From: Acidobacteria bacterium Ga0077553
GTDB taxonomy: Bacteria > Acidobacteriota > Terriglobia > Bryobacterales > Bryobacteraceae
DNA: 64,000 nucleotides
Direction of reading: 5' to 3'
Assembly (NCBI GenBank): GCA_001464575.1
Contig: LNFE01000209.1
Location: 91,949-155,948, forward strand
In this document: one piece after another, positions 1 to 10,081 of the stretch
Numbering within the stretch: position 1 is the stretch's first letter
How the letters are laid out: every line of letters begins with the position of its first letter
The notes under the pieces: model-generated
Seen by the model: the letters and a program-made list of their open reading frames with translations, nothing else
The model's database searches: none
What the model was told of the DNA's origin: nothing
Made by a program: the position numbers and the translations under genes

Positions 1-593
1 GGGGGCCGATCTTCTGGGTGGCCACGCACCGGATTCACCATCAGCATTCTGACCTGGACGGCGACCCGCATACGCCGCGGCATGGCAAGTGGTGGTCGCA
101 CATGGGTTGGATCCTGTTTGGCGAAGCCAAGCACAACCAGACGCAGGCCATGATGAAGTACACGCCGGACCTGGCCAAGGACAAGTTCTATCTCTGGCTG
201 AACTCGTATCACTGGGTGCCGATCATCATTCTGTCCGCGATTCTGTACGCCTGGGGCGGCCTCTCGATGTTCCTGTGGGCTACTTGCGTCCGGGTGGTCG
301 TTGGCCTGCACTCCACTTGGCTTGTCAATTCGGCCAGCCATCTGTGGGGGCCGCGCCGCTTCAACATTCGCGATGATTCGCGCAACAACTGGTGGGTCGC
401 CATACTGACTTTCGGCGAAGGCTGGCACAACAACCACCATGCTCATCCGAACTCGGCGCGGCATGGGTTGGCCTGGTATGAGTACGACCAGACGTGGTTG
501 CAGATCCGCCTGCTCGAGAAGCTGGGCATTGCCCGGAACGTGAAAGTGGCTAGCATCGACACGCCGTCGGCAATGGAGCGGAAGGTCGCCTAG
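1..593 (+). CDS. Fatty acid desaturase type 1, 5' end cut by window
   Basis: Membrane di-iron desaturase that would introduce a double bond into acyl-CoA or acyl-lipid chains. The frame is already open at base 3 and reads through the left edge, so the GTG at 18 is an internal codon and the first histidine box and early membrane helices lie outside the window. Two of the three histidine clusters of the family are visible: HRIHH near the start and HNNHHAHP about 135 residues later, separated by a hydrophobic stretch (VPIIILSAILYAW). This spacing is typical of delta-9 acyl-CoA desaturases. The stop at 591-593 is followed within 10 bp by a strong hairpin that probably terminates this transcript. 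Substrate and regiospecificity cannot be read from the fragment. Confidence 0.87.
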   Translation, partial: GPIFWVATHRIHHQHSDLDGDPHTPRHGKWWSHMGWILFGEAKHNQTQAMMKYTPDLAKDKFYLWLNSYHWVPIIILSAILYAWGGLSMFLWATCVRVVVGLHSTWLVNSASHLWGPRRFNIRDDSRNNWWVAILTFGEGWHNNHHAHPNSARHGLAWYEYDQTWLQIRLLEKLGIARNVKVASIDTPSAMERKVA

Positions 594-602
594 GATGCAT
601 CG

Positions 603-656
603 GCATGCTGCTTGCGACATAATCATCGCAAGCAGCATGCGCTTAGTTTTCTTTTT
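603..656 (+). terminator. Perfect 15-bp hairpin with T-rich tail, overlapping the next start codon
   Basis: Bases 603-617 (GCATGCTGCTTGCGA) and 626-640 are perfect reverse complements around an 8-base loop. T-runs follow at 647-650 and 652-656. This is the form of an intrinsic terminator for the desaturase gene ending at 593. The 3' arm contains the probable ATG (637-639) of the next gene and the T-runs encode part of its signal peptide, so an attenuator or translation-control role is also possible. Confidence 0.6.
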
Positions 657-3359
657 CGCCTACGCCGCGTCGCTCGCGGCGCAGCCCATCGAATTTAACC
701 GGGATATCCGGCCCATCCTCTCGGACCGTTGTTGGACTTGCCATGGGTCAGACGCCGCCGCGAAGGGCATTCGCCTGCGCCTCGATCAACCGGAGCCCGT
801 GGCCGCCGCCCGGCAGTTGATCGCCGAACGGATCGCGACCCCGAACAAGGCGAAACGCATGCCGCCGGTGCACACGGGGGCTGGGCTCTCTGCTTCGGAG
901 ATCGCGACGTTGAATCGTTGGGTGGAAGCGGGGGCGCCTTGGCAGAAGCATTGGGCTTACCTGCCTCCGCAGCGTGCCGCGGGGCAGAGCATCGATTTGC
1001 TCGTTCGGGCGCGATTGGCGAAGGAAGGCCTATCGCCGGCTCCGGAAGCCTCGCGCGAGACGCTGCTTCGCCGGGCGTCTCTGGACCTGACCGGGCTCCC
1101 GGCGCTGCCCGGCGAGTACGACGGCATGAGTTATGAGCAAGCCGTCGACCGGATGCTGACGACCGCTCGGTATGCCGAACGAATGACGGCCAAGTGGCTC
1201 GACGCCGCCCGCTACGCCGATTCAAACGGCTACCAGACGGACGGCGAGCGGCAGATGTGGCGCTGGCGGGACTGGGTGCTGAACGCGTTCCGGTCGAACA
1301 AGCCGTTCGACCAGTTTGTGATTGAACAGATGGCCGGCGATCTGCTGCCCAACGCTACACTCGACCAGAAGATCGCCACCGGCTTTCAACGCAACCATCG
1401 CGGCAACGGCGAAGGCGGCATTGTGCCGGAGGAGTACCTGGCGGAGTACGCGGCCGACCGCGTCGAGACGATGTCGACCGTTTTCCTGGGTTCGACGATC
1501 GGTTGCGCCCGATGCCACAACCACAAGTACGACCCCTTCGCGCAGAAAGAGTTCTATCAGCTCTACGCCTACTTCCATAACATCGGCGAACGCGGTCGCT
1601 ACTTCAAGTTTGGCAATACCCCGCCGTTCATCTACGCGCCTACCGAGCCGCAACAGACCAAGCTGGCCGAGATTGAGGCCCGCCTGGCCGCCGCCGAGGC
1701 CCGGCTGCGGCCCGGGACGGCGACGGGCCCGTTGACCTGGAAGCCCACACTCGACCTGACGGCGCCTGAAAAGTACACGCCGCATTATACGGCCCGGTTC
1801 ACGATAGCCACCCGGTTCACGCCCGCGGCCGCGACGACGAACATCGTTTCGAAGGCGTTGCCGGAAGCCGAATCCGCCGGTCTCCGGTTCGAGATGAAGG
1901 ACGGGCGGTTGCAGGTGAACCTGGTCATGCGCTGGCTTGACGACGCCCTGCGGGTGGAGACGGAGCGGGTGCTGACGCCGGGCCAGAATTACCATCTGGC
2001 GTTTACGTACGATGGCTCGAAGCTCGCGGCCGGAATCAAGGTCTACATCGACGGCAAGCCGGAGAAGCTGCGGGTGCTCGTCGATGAACTGAACCAAGAC
2101 TTCCTCGTAAAAGAGCCGTTCACCCTGAACGCTCCCGAAGTGAAGATTTTCTCCCGCGCCTTGCCGCCGCTGGAGGTGGCCTTCCTGGCGGGCACGGCGA
2201 ACGGTCCGGAAGCTGGGCGTCGCCAGTTTCTCGAAACCACGGAAGCGAAGGCCTGGGCCGAAGTCGTGCAAATCCGTCGCGAACGCGAGACTTTTCTCGA
2301 CAACGTCCCCACGGTGATGGTGATGCAGGAAACCGGTAAGCCACTGGATGCCCACGTGCTCATCCGCGGCGCGTACGACCGGCCGGGGGATAAGGTATCG
2401 CCTGGGGTGCCGGCCATCTTCGGCACCAAGCCCATCACCAACCGGCTCGACCTCGCCCGCTGGCTCGTGTCGCGGGAGAACCCGCTGACGGCGCGGGTGA
2501 CGGTCAATCGCTTTTGGCAGTCGCTGTTCGGCGTGGGGCTTGTGAAAACGGCCGAGGACTTTGGCGCGCAGGGCGAGTGGCCATCGAACCCGGAGCTGCT
2601 TGACTGGCTCGCGGTGGAGTTTATGGACTCTGGTTGGGACGTGCGGCATCTGCTGAAGACGATCGTTCTGTCGCAGACCTACCGGCAGTCGTCGCAGGTG
2701 AGTCCGGAGCTGCTGGCGCGCGACCCGGAGAACCGGTTGCTGGCCCGCGGCCCCCGGTTCCGGCTGGATGCTGGGGCGGTCCGCGATCAAGCGCTGTACC
2801 TTTCCGGGCTTCTCGTTGAGAGAGTGGGCGGGCCGGCCGTGAAGCCGTACCAACCGGCCGGGCTTTGGAAAGAGCTTTCGGGCGGCGCCGACTATGTGCC
2901 CGACTCGGGCGAGGCGCTCTACCGGCGCAGCTTGTACACCTTCTGGAAGCGCACTTCCCCGCCCCCAACGATGGCGAACTTCGATGCGGCCGGACGCGAG
3001 ACGTGCACGGTGCGCGAGTCGCGGACGAACACGCCGCTGCAGGCGCTGAACTTGATGAACGATGTCACGTTCCTCGAAGCCGCGCGCCACCTGGCGGAAA
3101 AGATCATGGCCCACCCGGCGGGCTTGGCTTACGGCTTCCGGCTGGTCACGGGCCGAGCGGCGACAGCGGACGAGTTGACCGTGCTGCTCAATGCCCTCGA
3201 GCGCCATCGCGCCACGTACGAGAAAGATGAACTCGCCGCCCGCAACCTGCTCGCGCACGGCGACTCGCGCCGCAATACGGAGCTGTCGGTGGCGGACCTG
3301 GCAGCGCATACCCTCGTCGCGAGCCTCCTGCTGAATCTAGACGAAGGAATCACTAAAGA

Positions 3360-3363
<4 letters not shown>
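637..3363 (+). CDS. PSD1 / DUF1549-DUF1553 protein with cytochrome-c-like motif
   Basis: Large exported protein of the planctomycete-type PSD1 family; the biochemical role of the family is not established. An in-frame ATG exists at 595, but 637 is preferred because it starts a clear signal peptide ([15 protein letters not shown]), giving 908 residues. Order of parts: a PSCyt1 region with CWTCH (Cys32, Cys35, His36), DUF1549 with a second CARCHNHK motif, a middle segment (about residues 370-520) that resembles a LamG/concanavalin-like insert, then DUF1553. Its stop overlaps the start of the DUF1501 gene by 4 bp, the usual partner. A second copy of the pair lies at 44305-48106. Haem binding and polysaccharide degradation are inferences from motif and context. 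Confidence 0.85.
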
Positions 3364-4714
<1,351 letters not shown>

Positions 4715-4718
<4 letters not shown>

Positions 4719-5017
4719 CGTTTTCCGTCCCAGCCGTATTCGTCGAGGCGGACGCGGGTACCGAGCAGACGGACGCCTTCAGCTTCGAGGCGGAGGACCT
4801 GCTCGACGCCGCTCGCGCCCCGGAGGAGAACCTTTCCAAACTTGGCGCCGTCTTTGCCGATCACCCGGTGCCAGGGCAGGCCGGGATCAAACTGGCGCAG
4901 GGCCCAAGCCACCTGCCGCGACCCGCGCGGATGCCCGGCCAATTCCGCAATGAAGCCATACGTCGCAACCTTGCCGAACGGGATTTGCCGCACTACCGCG
5001 CGCATTTCGTCGAACAT
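4715..5017 (-). CDS. Alkyltransferase-like (Atl) MGMT-family DNA-binding protein
   Basis: A 100-residue protein of the O6-methylguanine-DNA methyltransferase DNA-binding domain family. The active-site PCHRV of true methyltransferases reads PWHRV here (Trp49 in place of Cys), the hallmark of Atl proteins, which flip out alkylated guanine and flag it for nucleotide excision repair without transferring the alkyl group. The helix-turn-helix start [21 protein letters not shown], with the presumed finger arginine in GSRQV, is intact. The length matches Atl1-type proteins. It starts 3 bp after the upstream gene at 5021 on the same strand. Confidence 0.87.
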
Positions 5018-5020
5018 ACC

Positions 5021-6325
5021 TCACCAGGTTCCCATGGTGAGGACAAAGCCCATCGACGCGCGCAGACCCTCCTGGGACCGCACGTTCTCGAATTCGCGCG
5101 AGAAGGTGCGGACGTACTCGAGCCCCGCAACGCGCCAGGATAATGCGTTGGTGATCTTCAGGTCGATGCCGCCGCCGGCGGCCATGGCGAGGCCGTTGGC
5201 TTCCGTGCGCACGGCGAACTGATCGTAGGGCACGGTTTGCCCGGTGCCCCGATTGGCTTCGAGCACTAGCTTTCTCTTTTCCGGGTCGATGACTTCCCGC
5301 GTGGTTTTGTTGCCGCCGAGCAGGAACTGCAGGTGGGGCTTCCAGCGGGCTTCCGGCCGCGCTTTCCATTGCAGGCCGGCAAGGTATTGCAGCGAGTCCG
5401 AACTAACGTTCACCGGCATATCGAGCATCTTACAGCCGCTGATGTCGAGGACGGCGTACCACTTGGGGTTTAACCGGTAGGCGCCTTGCGCACCACCGCC
5501 CACGCACTGGCCGCCATGCAGAATCGTCCCTTGGGCGCGCGGCGCGAACTCGAAAACCGGGGTGGGTTGCGGATCGCTGCCGCGGCCGGAGTTATCCACG
5601 TAGGACATGCCCCGCCGGTAGCTCTTGATTCCGGGCCGGGTATCGCGATGCCAGGGCGAGTCCCCCCGCATCATGTTCGCCATGCTGCGGGAAGGGTTCA
5701 GCCAGCCGCGCACCATCATCCGCACCCAGATGTTCTCAATGCGGTTTTCGATCTTCTGGATGACGAAGCGGTCGATGGCATCCTCGCTGACCTGCCAGCC
5801 CATGCCGATGACGGGGGTGACGACGTGATCGACCATCCCGTGTTGCGGCCAGCGTGACTGGATGGTGCCGATGGTGGCCTCGCTGATGGGGCCAATCTCG
5901 AACTGGGTGCTGTAGGCAAAAGAATAGGCGGTCGCCCGCAGGCGCCCTTTCCAATAGGCGCGCGATGAACCGAATTCGACACGGCGGTAGCGCGGATCGT
6001 TCTGCGCGAAGATGTAGGCCGAAACCGCTCCCTGCATGGGGTGGCCGACGTAGTTGACTAACGCAAGGTCGCCGTCAGACCAGCCGCGCAAGCTGCCGAC
6101 GCTCTTGGCGACATTGCGCAGGTAGGGACCTTCAAATCCCCGCCGGGTGCCCTTCTCGGTAGCCAGCCGGAACCCATGCTGGATGCCCAGAAAGTACATG
6201 GACTGCTCAATCAGCGGCCGCCACTGAATGGAATCCGATCCTCCTTGTGCTGCGGGCTCTGCGGAACCGAAGCTCCGGCTGACCAATACAAGCGCAGCCA
6301 CGGCCACGCGTTTGCCAAAAACCAT
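5021..6325 (-). CDS. Exported protein, probable outer-membrane beta-barrel (unknown function)
   Basis: I do not recognise a named family. The 434-residue product starts with a hydrophobic signal-like segment (VAVAALVLVSRSFGSA). The rest is rich in alternating aromatic/hydrophobic strands, with repeated G-x-aromatic patterns, and ends in a strand followed by a terminal Trp (LTMGTW), as in many outer-membrane barrels. Early sequence GFEGPYLRNVAKSV and YVGHPMQGA may help find homologues. It is followed after 3 bp by the Atl gene, so the two are probably cotranscribed, although no functional link is evident. It diverges from the operon at 6449 across a 123-bp intergenic region. Confidence 0.65.
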   Translation of the reverse strand: MVFGKRVAVAALVLVSRSFGSAEPAAQGGSDSIQWRPLIEQSMYFLGIQHGFRLATEKGTRRGFEGPYLRNVAKSVGSLRGWSDGDLALVNYVGHPMQGAVSAYIFAQNDPRYRRVEFGSSRAYWKGRLRATAYSFAYSTQFEIGPISEATIGTIQSRWPQHGMVDHVVTPVIGMGWQVSEDAIDRFVIQKIENRIENIWVRMMVRGWLNPSRSMANMMRGDSPWHRDTRPGIKSYRRGMSYVDNSGRGSDPQPTPVFEFAPRAQGTILHGGQCVGGGAQGAYRLNPKWYAVLDISGCKMLDMPVNVSSDSLQYLAGLQWKARPEARWKPHLQFLLGGNKTTREVIDPEKRKLVLEANRGTGQTVPYDQFAVRTEANGLAMAAGGGIDLKITNALSWRVAGLEYVRTFSREFENVRSQEGLRASMGFVLTMGTW

Positions 6326-6421
6326 ACTTCACCAGAGTCGCGCACTCCACCCTTACGTTTCAATTGAACTACGGGTGACGGGATTTGTTTACGGTAGCCG
6401 CGTAGACTGTGGAGGGGACTT

Positions 6422-6427
6422 TATAAT
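6422..6427 (+). promoter_or_regulatory. Candidate -10 element (TATAAT) of the 6449 operon
   Basis: A consensus TATAAT lies in an AT-rich patch (6420-6431) in otherwise GC-rich sequence, 21 bases before the ATG at 6449. No good -35 at 16-18 bp spacing is visible, so the start site would give a very short leader and the promoter may depend on an activator or another sigma factor. The 6326-6448 gap holds nothing else I can identify. Confidence 0.4.
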
Positions 6428-6448
6428 ATAAGTCACCCTGCGCCCTTT

Positions 6449-7087
6449 ATGAACGTTCGGCTTCTTATCGACGGCAACACGATCCTCGTCAGTAACACCC
6501 CGCCGCGCCAAGGCGAGGTGAATCTGAAGCACCAGCGTCTGGACCCGGCGGCGATGCGCAGCCTGCGCCAGATGCTCGCTGGCGAAGTGGGTCCGGCCGC
6601 GCTGAAGTATGCGGACCAAAAGGTTTTGGAGGAGGTGGCCAGCCGCCTCAAGTCCAAACGCTGGACCCAAATGGTCGCCGACCCCACGCCACTGCAGGGA
6701 CATAGTGGCGGCGCGACGACGGCTCAGCCTGCCGCTGAGAACGCCAAGGGCGGCAGTGGGTCGGGCTCCGGCGGCGGGTCGGGCTCGGGTGCTGGGAAGG
6801 GGACCGGGGGCGCAACCGGAAGCGGAACGGGCAGCGGCGGGGGCACCGGCACCGGTACGCCGGCCAAGGAACCGGATCTCACCTGGATTGAGATTCAAAT
6901 CGTCGACGAAGACGGGCAACCGCTAATCGGCGAAACGTACGAGTTCAGCAAGACCGATGGCGCCGTCGCCAAAGGCTCCACGTCCGGCGCGGCGCTGCGC
7001 GGGGAGCAGATTCCTCCCGGCAAGTGCAAACTGAAACTGCCGGACCTCCATAAGAACGGATGGACCGGCCACGGCAAGGCACGTTAA
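6449..7087 (+). CDS. Effector-module accessory protein with Gly/Ser linker and transthyretin-like C-terminal domain
   Basis: A 212-residue protein without signal peptide. Residues 1-85 form a charged, helical N-terminal domain; residues about 95-140 are a long Gly/Ser/Thr linker; residues 143-205 (WIEIQIVDEDGQPLIGETY and IPPGKCKLKLP) form a small beta domain. From memory, this C-terminal domain occurs in proteins encoded beside VgrG/PAAR effectors and LysM/OmpA proteins in myxobacteria and proteobacteria, which suggests an adaptor or cargo-associated role. It is the first gene of a tight four-gene run and ends 3 bp before the metzincin-like gene. No secretion-system structural gene is present, so the assignment is an inference. 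Confidence 0.6.
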   Translation: MNVRLLIDGNTILVSNTPPRQGEVNLKHQRLDPAAMRSLRQMLAGEVGPAALKYADQKVLEEVASRLKSKRWTQMVADPTPLQGHSGGATTAQPAAENAKGGSGSGSGGGSGSGAGKGTGGATGSGTGSGGGTGTGTPAKEPDLTWIEIQIVDEDGQPLIGETYEFSKTDGAVAKGSTSGAALRGEQIPPGKCKLKLPDLHKNGWTGHGKAR

Positions 7088-7090
7088 CCC

Positions 7091-10075
7091 ATGTCTGAGA
7101 CCAAGATCACCCGCCGCGACTTCACTCTGCTATTTGAACGGCAAACCACGGCTGCTCACAAGATCATCGTGACCCGCTTCCAGGGCCATCGCCTTGAGAT
7201 GGAAGACTTCCACTTCCACCTCGATAGCGCCGTACTCATGCCGGACTATGACATCGGCGAAGGAGGGGCGGACCACGTGACGGCCCTCACAGTCCTGGCT
7301 ACGGGCCTCGCCCATGCCAAGCTGAATCCGGCGCGGAAGGCGCTGGTCGCCGGACACACCGATAGCTCCGGGGCGTCAGACTACAACATTAAGCTCTCGC
7401 AGCAGCGGGCTGATTGCGTGCTGGCCTGCTGGATGGGCGATAAAGCGGCATACACGAATATCTGCGTCATCAAGGGCAAGACCGAGGACTATCAACAGAT
7501 CCTGAAATGGGCGCACCAATCGAAGGGTTGGAACTGCGATCCCGGCCCGATCGACAACTCTCACGGCGACGGCACCTCGACGGCGCTGAAGAATTTCAAG
7601 ACCGCGTATAACGCGGAGTTTTCGCAGTCCTTGCCCATCACCGGCACCTGCGACAAGGCCACCTGGGACGCCTTCTTTGATCTGTATAACCAGGGCATCG
7701 CCAACTTTTTGTCCACCGATATTGAGGGCCTGGCGGCCTATCGGGCCGGCCTAAAGTTCGTCGACCCCGGCCGGAAGACGGTGGGCTGCGGGGAGAGCTG
7801 GCCGGTGGAGGGGATTGGGGTGGATGGTCTGCAGAGCGCGGCCAACCGGCGGGTGGAGATTCTGTTCTTCGATCCCGGCCAGGAGCCGCTGCTCGAGTGC
7901 CACCCGGCGCCGAACCAGTGCAAAGCCACCGAGTGTGAACTGTACTGGACGAAATGCTTCAAACATGCCCCGATTCCCGTGAAGCCCGGGCCGGTGCCGG
8001 TGACCGACGAACTGCTCGATATCGTCACCTGCGACGATCATTTTGCGCCCTCGGCCGAGACGCTCAGCATTGCGTACAAGCTGAAGAGCTTGGAGGGCAA
8101 GCCGGTGACGCTGGAGATCACGTCGGCCCGCGCCGACGCGACGCCGCTGTTCTCGAAAGAACTCACGGCCGAGGAGAAGACCTCGGGAGATCATACGTTC
8201 GAGTGGGACGGCAAACCCACCGCCGGAGCGCTGAAGGATCTCTACATCCACCCGCTCTGGTCGCCGTACAAAGTCACGCTGAAAAGCGGCTCGCTGCAGG
8301 ATGAAGCGGAGTTCAAGGTGCTCTACCACTCGGTGGAAATTTCGCGCGGCCCGTGGACGCACGACGAAAAAGAGCCGCCCAAGTCGGACCAGAAGAATTG
8401 GGTGGCGTACAAACTCAATGAGCTCGGGTTTTATGGCGGTCCGGTGTATCACGATCGCGAGAACTATCTGGACAAGGCGATCGTGCGGTACAAGGCCAAC
8501 CACAAGGCCATGCACTTGAAGTACATCAAGGACTATAAGACCGACATCACGCCGGAGTTGATTGCCGCACTGGAAGCGGGTGAGAACAAGCGCGTCGACG
8601 TGGAACCGGAGGCGATCAAGGACGCTACCGCGACCTCAAGGATTTGGGTGGAGGCTCTGACGTATGAACGGACCACCGGCGCGAGCACGGAGTTCGGAGC
8701 CAAGCAGAACCGCGTGGTGACCGACGCTGCGCGGCTGAACCGTCCCCTGCTGCCACTTGAAGTCGAGGTCTTTTTGAAATCAAAGTCCGACGCCAAAACG
8801 GCCGCTCCCGAGGCCGTGGGGCCGGTGCGGGTGAACTGGAAGCACACGGACCTGGACGAAGACCTGACCAAGTTGCCGGAGGACAAGGCCGCATCGCCGA
8901 GCAAGACCCGGAAGTTCGTCGAGAAATCGCTGAAGCTGCATAGCGGCGGCCCCGGCGCGGACAATTGCCCCAGCCAACTGGGCGGCATTCGCAATCCGCC
9001 CGCCACCCAGTACCAGGCTCCCTGGCTGCAGGGCAGTTCCTATGAGCCGTACCAGACAGAAGACGATGCCGGCAACAAGACCGTTTTCGTCAAGGCCTGC
9101 ACGGACAAGGGCAAGTATCCTAAGCGGCTCGGCCGCGCCGGCATCATGGTGCGCCCGTCAATCATCGCCGGCGACGACTACAAGTTCAAGGCCGAAATCG
9201 ACTTTACGGGAGAGCCCAACAAGGCCGATCTTGAGAAGTTCCACGGCTATACGGACGAAGCCTCGCGCATCCACGCCCACACCGGAGTGTTCCGGGTGTG
9301 GCGGCAGAACCGGGTGGCGTATGAGGTCAACTGGCCAGCCCGGACGGGTGGCGGCGAATGGGATCTCATTCATAACGAGTACCAGGCGGCCTATATCGAT
9401 CTCGACGTCGATAACATGACGAAGGCGAAGATTACGGACCTGATTACCGAGAAGCAGTATCAGGACATCGTTATCGCCAACACGGCCAACAAGGACCGTA
9501 CGAAAATTTCGCTCAAAGAAAACGCCATGTATGGGCTTACCCTACCTGCCCAAGGCGCGGCCGAACCCCCCGACGACTATCGCACTCGGATCAACACCCT
9601 GACCGGCGCCCAGTATTGGGACCTGATCGTCAACCCGATCGTTGACGCGCTTGGCGCGGCCATTCGCCCCAAAGAGCCGGTGGGGTTTGTCGTCATGAAC
9701 TTCTTCACGCACGAAGCCGTCGATGTGAAGAAGACCGACGGCACGATCGACGAGGCGGGCCATATCTCGTGGACGAGTTCGTATGGCATGCCGGATTCCC
9801 ACGCCATGATCGACATGAAAGACCCTGACAAGGTGTACTATGTCGTCGGCCATGAGATGGGCCATAATCTTTATCTCCGCCACTCGGAAAACACGAGCGA
9901 CAAGCCACCCGGCCACCACGACACCAAGGACCATAACTGCATCATGGCGTACTCGTCCCGTTCCTCTGGACACGCCCATCAGGCTCCCGGAGTATTCGAA
10001 CCGCATTTCTGCGGTAAGTGCAACTTGAAACTCCGCGGCTGGGATATGGACCTACTCCCCGGCGACTCCAACTAA
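7091..10075 (+). CDS. Multidomain OmpA / peptidoglycan-binding / metzincin-like metalloprotease, putative effector
   Basis: A 994-residue protein with no obvious signal peptide. Residues about 40-110 form the first half of an OmpA-type peptidoglycan-binding fold (VAGHTDSSGASDYNIKLSQQR). The second half (GESWPVEG, then ANRRVEILFFDPG) comes only at 234-263. The insert between them resembles PG_binding_1 (LPITGTCDKATWDAFFDLYN). Residues about 305-400 look Ig/FlgD-like, and a second possible peptidoglycan-binding segment follows near 440-480. The C-terminus has HEMGHNLYLRH (His921, Glu922, His925, His931), which fits the metzincin HExxHxxxxxH zinc pattern with Tyr instead of the usual Gly, plus a downstream Met-turn candidate, CIMAY (Met952), and an FCGKCNLKLRGW tail. 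Proteolysis and delivery are inferences; the domain motifs are visible. Confidence 0.7.
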   Translation: MSETKITRRDFTLLFERQTTAAHKIIVTRFQGHRLEMEDFHFHLDSAVLMPDYDIGEGGADHVTALTVLATGLAHAKLNPARKALVAGHTDSSGASDYNIKLSQQRADCVLACWMGDKAAYTNICVIKGKTEDYQQILKWAHQSKGWNCDPGPIDNSHGDGTSTALKNFKTAYNAEFSQSLPITGTCDKATWDAFFDLYNQGIANFLSTDIEGLAAYRAGLKFVDPGRKTVGCGESWPVEGIGVDGLQSAANRRVEILFFDPGQEPLLECHPAPNQCKATECELYWTKCFKHAPIPVKPGPVPVTDELLDIVTCDDHFAPSAETLSIAYKLKSLEGKPVTLEITSARADATPLFSKELTAEEKTSGDHTFEWDGKPTAGALKDLYIHPLWSPYKVTLKSGSLQDEAEFKVLYHSVEISRGPWTHDEKEPPKSDQKNWVAYKLNELGFYGGPVYHDRENYLDKAIVRYKANHKAMHLKYIKDYKTDITPELIAALEAGENKRVDVEPEAIKDATATSRIWVEALTYERTTGASTEFGAKQNRVVTDAARLNRPLLPLEVEVFLKSKSDAKTAAPEAVGPVRVNWKHTDLDEDLTKLPEDKAASPSKTRKFVEKSLKLHSGGPGADNCPSQLGGIRNPPATQYQAPWLQGSSYEPYQTEDDAGNKTVFVKACTDKGKYPKRLGRAGIMVRPSIIAGDDYKFKAEIDFTGEPNKADLEKFHGYTDEASRIHAHTGVFRVWRQNRVAYEVNWPARTGGGEWDLIHNEYQAAYIDLDVDNMTKAKITDLITEKQYQDIVIANTANKDRTKISLKENAMYGLTLPAQGAAEPPDDYRTRINTLTGAQYWDLIVNPIVDALGAAIRPKEPVGFVVMNFFTHEAVDVKKTDGTIDEAGHISWTSSYGMPDSHAMIDMKDPDKVYYVVGHEMGHNLYLRHSENTSDKPPGHHDTKDHNCIMAYSSRSSGHAHQAPGVFEPHFCGKCNLKLRGWDMDLLPGDSN

Positions 10076-10081
10076 GCTCCG

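Noticed and set aside
1222..3309. A 695-residue open frame antisense to the PSD1 gene
   Set aside because: Arg/His/Pro/Val-rich composition and no recognisable motif; it mirrors the codon structure of a confident gene on the other strand in GC-rich DNA.
6740..6870. Possible tandem repeat or recombination site in a G-rich stretch
   Set aside because: It encodes the Gly/Ser/Thr linker of the 6449 product; irregular low-complexity coding sequence explains it.
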